From contig JBBAEU010000008.1 in NCBI GenBank assembly GCA_041655765.1, positions 1 to 64,000 of the forward strand: a stretch of 64,000 nucleotides of DNA. Direction: 5' to 3'. The position numbers and the translations under genes are program-made. Source of the DNA: Brumimicrobium sp041655765. Lineage in GTDB: Bacteria > Bacteroidota > Bacteroidia > Flavobacteriales_D > Crocinitomicaceae. Each line of letters starts with the position of its first letter. Position 1 is the first letter of the stretch. Below, one piece after another: positions 62,613-64,000 of the stretch. Under the pieces are notes generated by a model. That model was not told the origin of the DNA, ran no database searches, and worked only from the letters and a program-made list of their open reading frames with translations.

Positions 62613-63746
62613 CTAATTATCAGCGATTTTTAAGGAATATATAACAGCACGAATAATATTCATGTCTAAATGAGGAGATGTGGTAGGTGGAACATCAAAG
62701 TATCCACTAATTGCAACTATCATATTGCGTTTAGGATGTTTAAAATGAAATTCCCAATATCTTCCTCCGCTGGGTTCTGCTTCTCCTGTAAACTTATATA
62801 AGCCACGGATTTCATATCCTTCTATATCTCCAATTTTTAGAGCTTTCGGAACAGGCATAGCTGCAGGATGATATTGAGTTCCCATATAAACTCCTTCAAT
62901 TTCATGCTTTGCATATTTTTTAAGGATTGTGTCCCTCATTTGTTCAAGATTCTTTGGCTGTAATTGAGATTTGTCTGTATATGGATATTGCCAAATCATG
63001 ATACCACTCTGGATATAATTTGTTCTTGTTACATTCCCAGAGCCAATATTTAACTCCATTTGTCGAGAACGGGCTGGCAAAATTATATGCGCATACGTAT
63101 CATCAATGGATTCATACCTGAATTTACTTGGTAGCGTTAATTCAATACCAAATTTACTACGTAACTTTGCATTTGTATTTTCATGATTATTCTCAGCATT
63201 CCTTAAAAATTCTCTTTTCCATTCTTGGCGATTATATAGGTTAAACAAATACTCAATTTCATTTTCCAATAAAGAATATAAATCATTCATGTTTTGAGCA
63301 CGAAGAATGGTGTACAATTGCGTTTTTGAATAATAATTTTCATAAATCCGCATGGTTGGTTCTCCTTCTTTTAGCGTTTCATCCAATGCTATGTCAATAA
63401 CGTTTCTAAGTTTAGTAGAAAGTCGGCGAAAATCTTGCGGAGACCTCTGGTAAATTTCAAAATATGGAGTTGGAGGATAATATGGTCTAACTGGCGCAGA
63501 AAAAACAGAGTCAAATAATGCTTGAATTTCATCAACGTACTCGGTAGGCTCAGCAACAATAATCAATTGACCTGGCTTTCCTATATATTGAGAGTTTGAT
63601 TTAGCATTGATAACGCTTCTTTCAACTTTTTCAAGCTTTCTTTTTGTAACGTTTGTTTGATTTTGCTTTTCAGTTGCTGGAGAAGTGCTATCAAGACACG
63701 CAGTCAAAATTAAACACAATACACCAATGTATAAAATATATTTCAT
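62613..63746 (-). CDS. DUF4837 family lipoprotein
   Basis: 377 residues. A lipoprotein signal ends at Cys17 (LILTAC). GKPGQLIIVAEPTEYVDEIQ near 57-76 opens the DUF4837 domain, which runs to the end (EGYEIRGLYKFTGEAEPSGG and GGRYWEFHFKHPKRNMIVAI). The family is confined to Bacteroidota and has no known function. The gene starts 29 bases after a LysM-domain gene on the same strand, suggesting an operon linked to the cell wall. Confidence 0.85.
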   Translation of the reverse strand: MKYILYIGVLCLILTACLDSTSPATEKQNQTNVTKRKLEKVERSVINAKSNSQYIGKPGQLIIVAEPTEYVDEIQALFDSVFSAPVRPYYPPTPYFEIYQRSPQDFRRLSTKLRNVIDIALDETLKEGEPTMRIYENYYSKTQLYTILRAQNMNDLYSLLENEIEYLFNLYNRQEWKREFLRNAENNHENTNAKLRSKFGIELTLPSKFRYESIDDTYAHIILPARSRQMELNIGSGNVTRTNYIQSGIMIWQYPYTDKSQLQPKNLEQMRDTILKKYAKHEIEGVYMGTQYHPAAMPVPKALKIGDIEGYEIRGLYKFTGEAEPSGGRYWEFHFKHPKRNMIVAISGYFDVPPTTSPHLDMNIIRAVIYSLKIADN

Positions 63747-63774
63747 GACAATTCTATTTATGAAAATGTTCTAT

Positions 63775-64000
63775 TTATTGAACCCGGATTTTTTGTCCGA
63801 CCTTTAAATCTCTATGATCTACGTCTGGATTGAGTTTTTTTAAATCCTCCACAGTTGTTGAATTTCTCTGAGCAATTGCCCATAAACTGTCGCCACTTGT
63901 AACTGTATAAGTTTTAACTCCATTACTTTGTTTAGTGATATTAGAACTAGTTTGCGTCTCTTTGGTTAAAGATTTTGAATAAATATTTAATCGTTGACCA
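63775..64000 (-). CDS. LysM-domain protein, probable lytic transglycosylase (3' end only)
   Basis: The window contains the last 75 codons. The end of one LysM repeat (GQRLNIYSK) is followed by a Thr/Ser/Asn-rich linker and a complete LysM repeat (KTYTVTSGDSLWAIAQRNST through LKVGQKIRVQ) to a TAA at 63775-63777. LysM binds peptidoglycan. In relatives a MltD-type transglycosylase with LysM repeats precedes the DUF4837 gene, so that is the likely identity, but the catalytic domain lies outside the window. Confidence 0.75.
   Translation of the reverse strand, partial: GQRLNIYSKSLTKETQTSSNITKQSNGVKTYTVTSGDSLWAIAQRNSTTVEDLKKLNPDVDHRDLKVGQKIRVQ

Noticed and set aside
1..64000. CRISPR arrays, prophage, toxin-antitoxin or defence islands
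   Set aside because: No regularly spaced repeats, integrase, phage structural genes or recognisable defence proteins were found in the window.

Overview
The window is AT-rich DNA from a member of the Bacteroidota, most likely Flavobacteriales (a Crocinitomicaceae/Fluviicola-like lineage is my best guess). The evidence is type IX secretion system (T9SS) genes (porV, a porU-family sortase, a PorP/SprF protein), secreted proteins with T9SS C-terminal sorting domains, DUF4294, DUF4837, DUF3109 and YkgJ-type proteins, a fused alpha/beta 2-oxoacid dehydrogenase E1, and promoters of the Bacteroidota type (TTG about 19 bases upstream of TAnnTTTG) before many genes.

Layout. 1-2900: the end of an IS982-type transposase, followed by three T9SS-style secreted-protein genes, one frameshifted, one intact and one collapsed by internal deletion. 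3066-3731: phosphatidylserine decarboxylase. 3740-7351: a probable nitrosative-stress cluster with a His-rich polytopic membrane protein, a cytochrome c lipoprotein, a Ric/ScdA di-iron repair protein, an NsrR/IscR-like Rrf2 regulator and a small membrane protein. 7535-12492: tryptophan 2,3-dioxygenase, a lipoprotein, a DUF4294 protein, purE and comEC. 12764-29822: the complete str-S10-spc-alpha ribosomal superoperon (rpsL to rplQ, with fusA, secY, infA and rpoA; no tuf, adk or map), with a clear promoter at its head and a terminator at its end. 30011-42533: era-der, ppx, an ABC-2 export pair, a Crp/Fnr regulator, leuS, a membrane protein, rocD and a YkgJ-type Cys-cluster protein. 42626-57620: clpB, a probable yhhN remnant, porV-porU, tRNA-Leu(GAG), tadA, a lipoprotein, a small membrane protein, DUF3109, a methyltransferase and the fused E1. 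57623-64000: an SF1 helicase, uvrC, a PorP/SprF protein, a DUF4837 lipoprotein and the 3' end of a LysM-domain gene.

Most of the window is housekeeping sequence. I see no CRISPR array, prophage, toxin-antitoxin module or defence island. The observations most worth following are: six genes whose -7 box ends only 4-5 bases before the start codon, suggesting leaderless mRNAs (two of them encode Cys-cluster proteins); the nitrosative-stress cluster with its unassigned His-rich membrane protein; an ILEI/FAM3-like domain inside a very long PorU-family sortase; a perfect 14-bp duplication across the porV start codon; a 51-bp minisatellite in the rplQ tail; and several decayed genes. All domain assignments come from reading the sequence; no database search was run.
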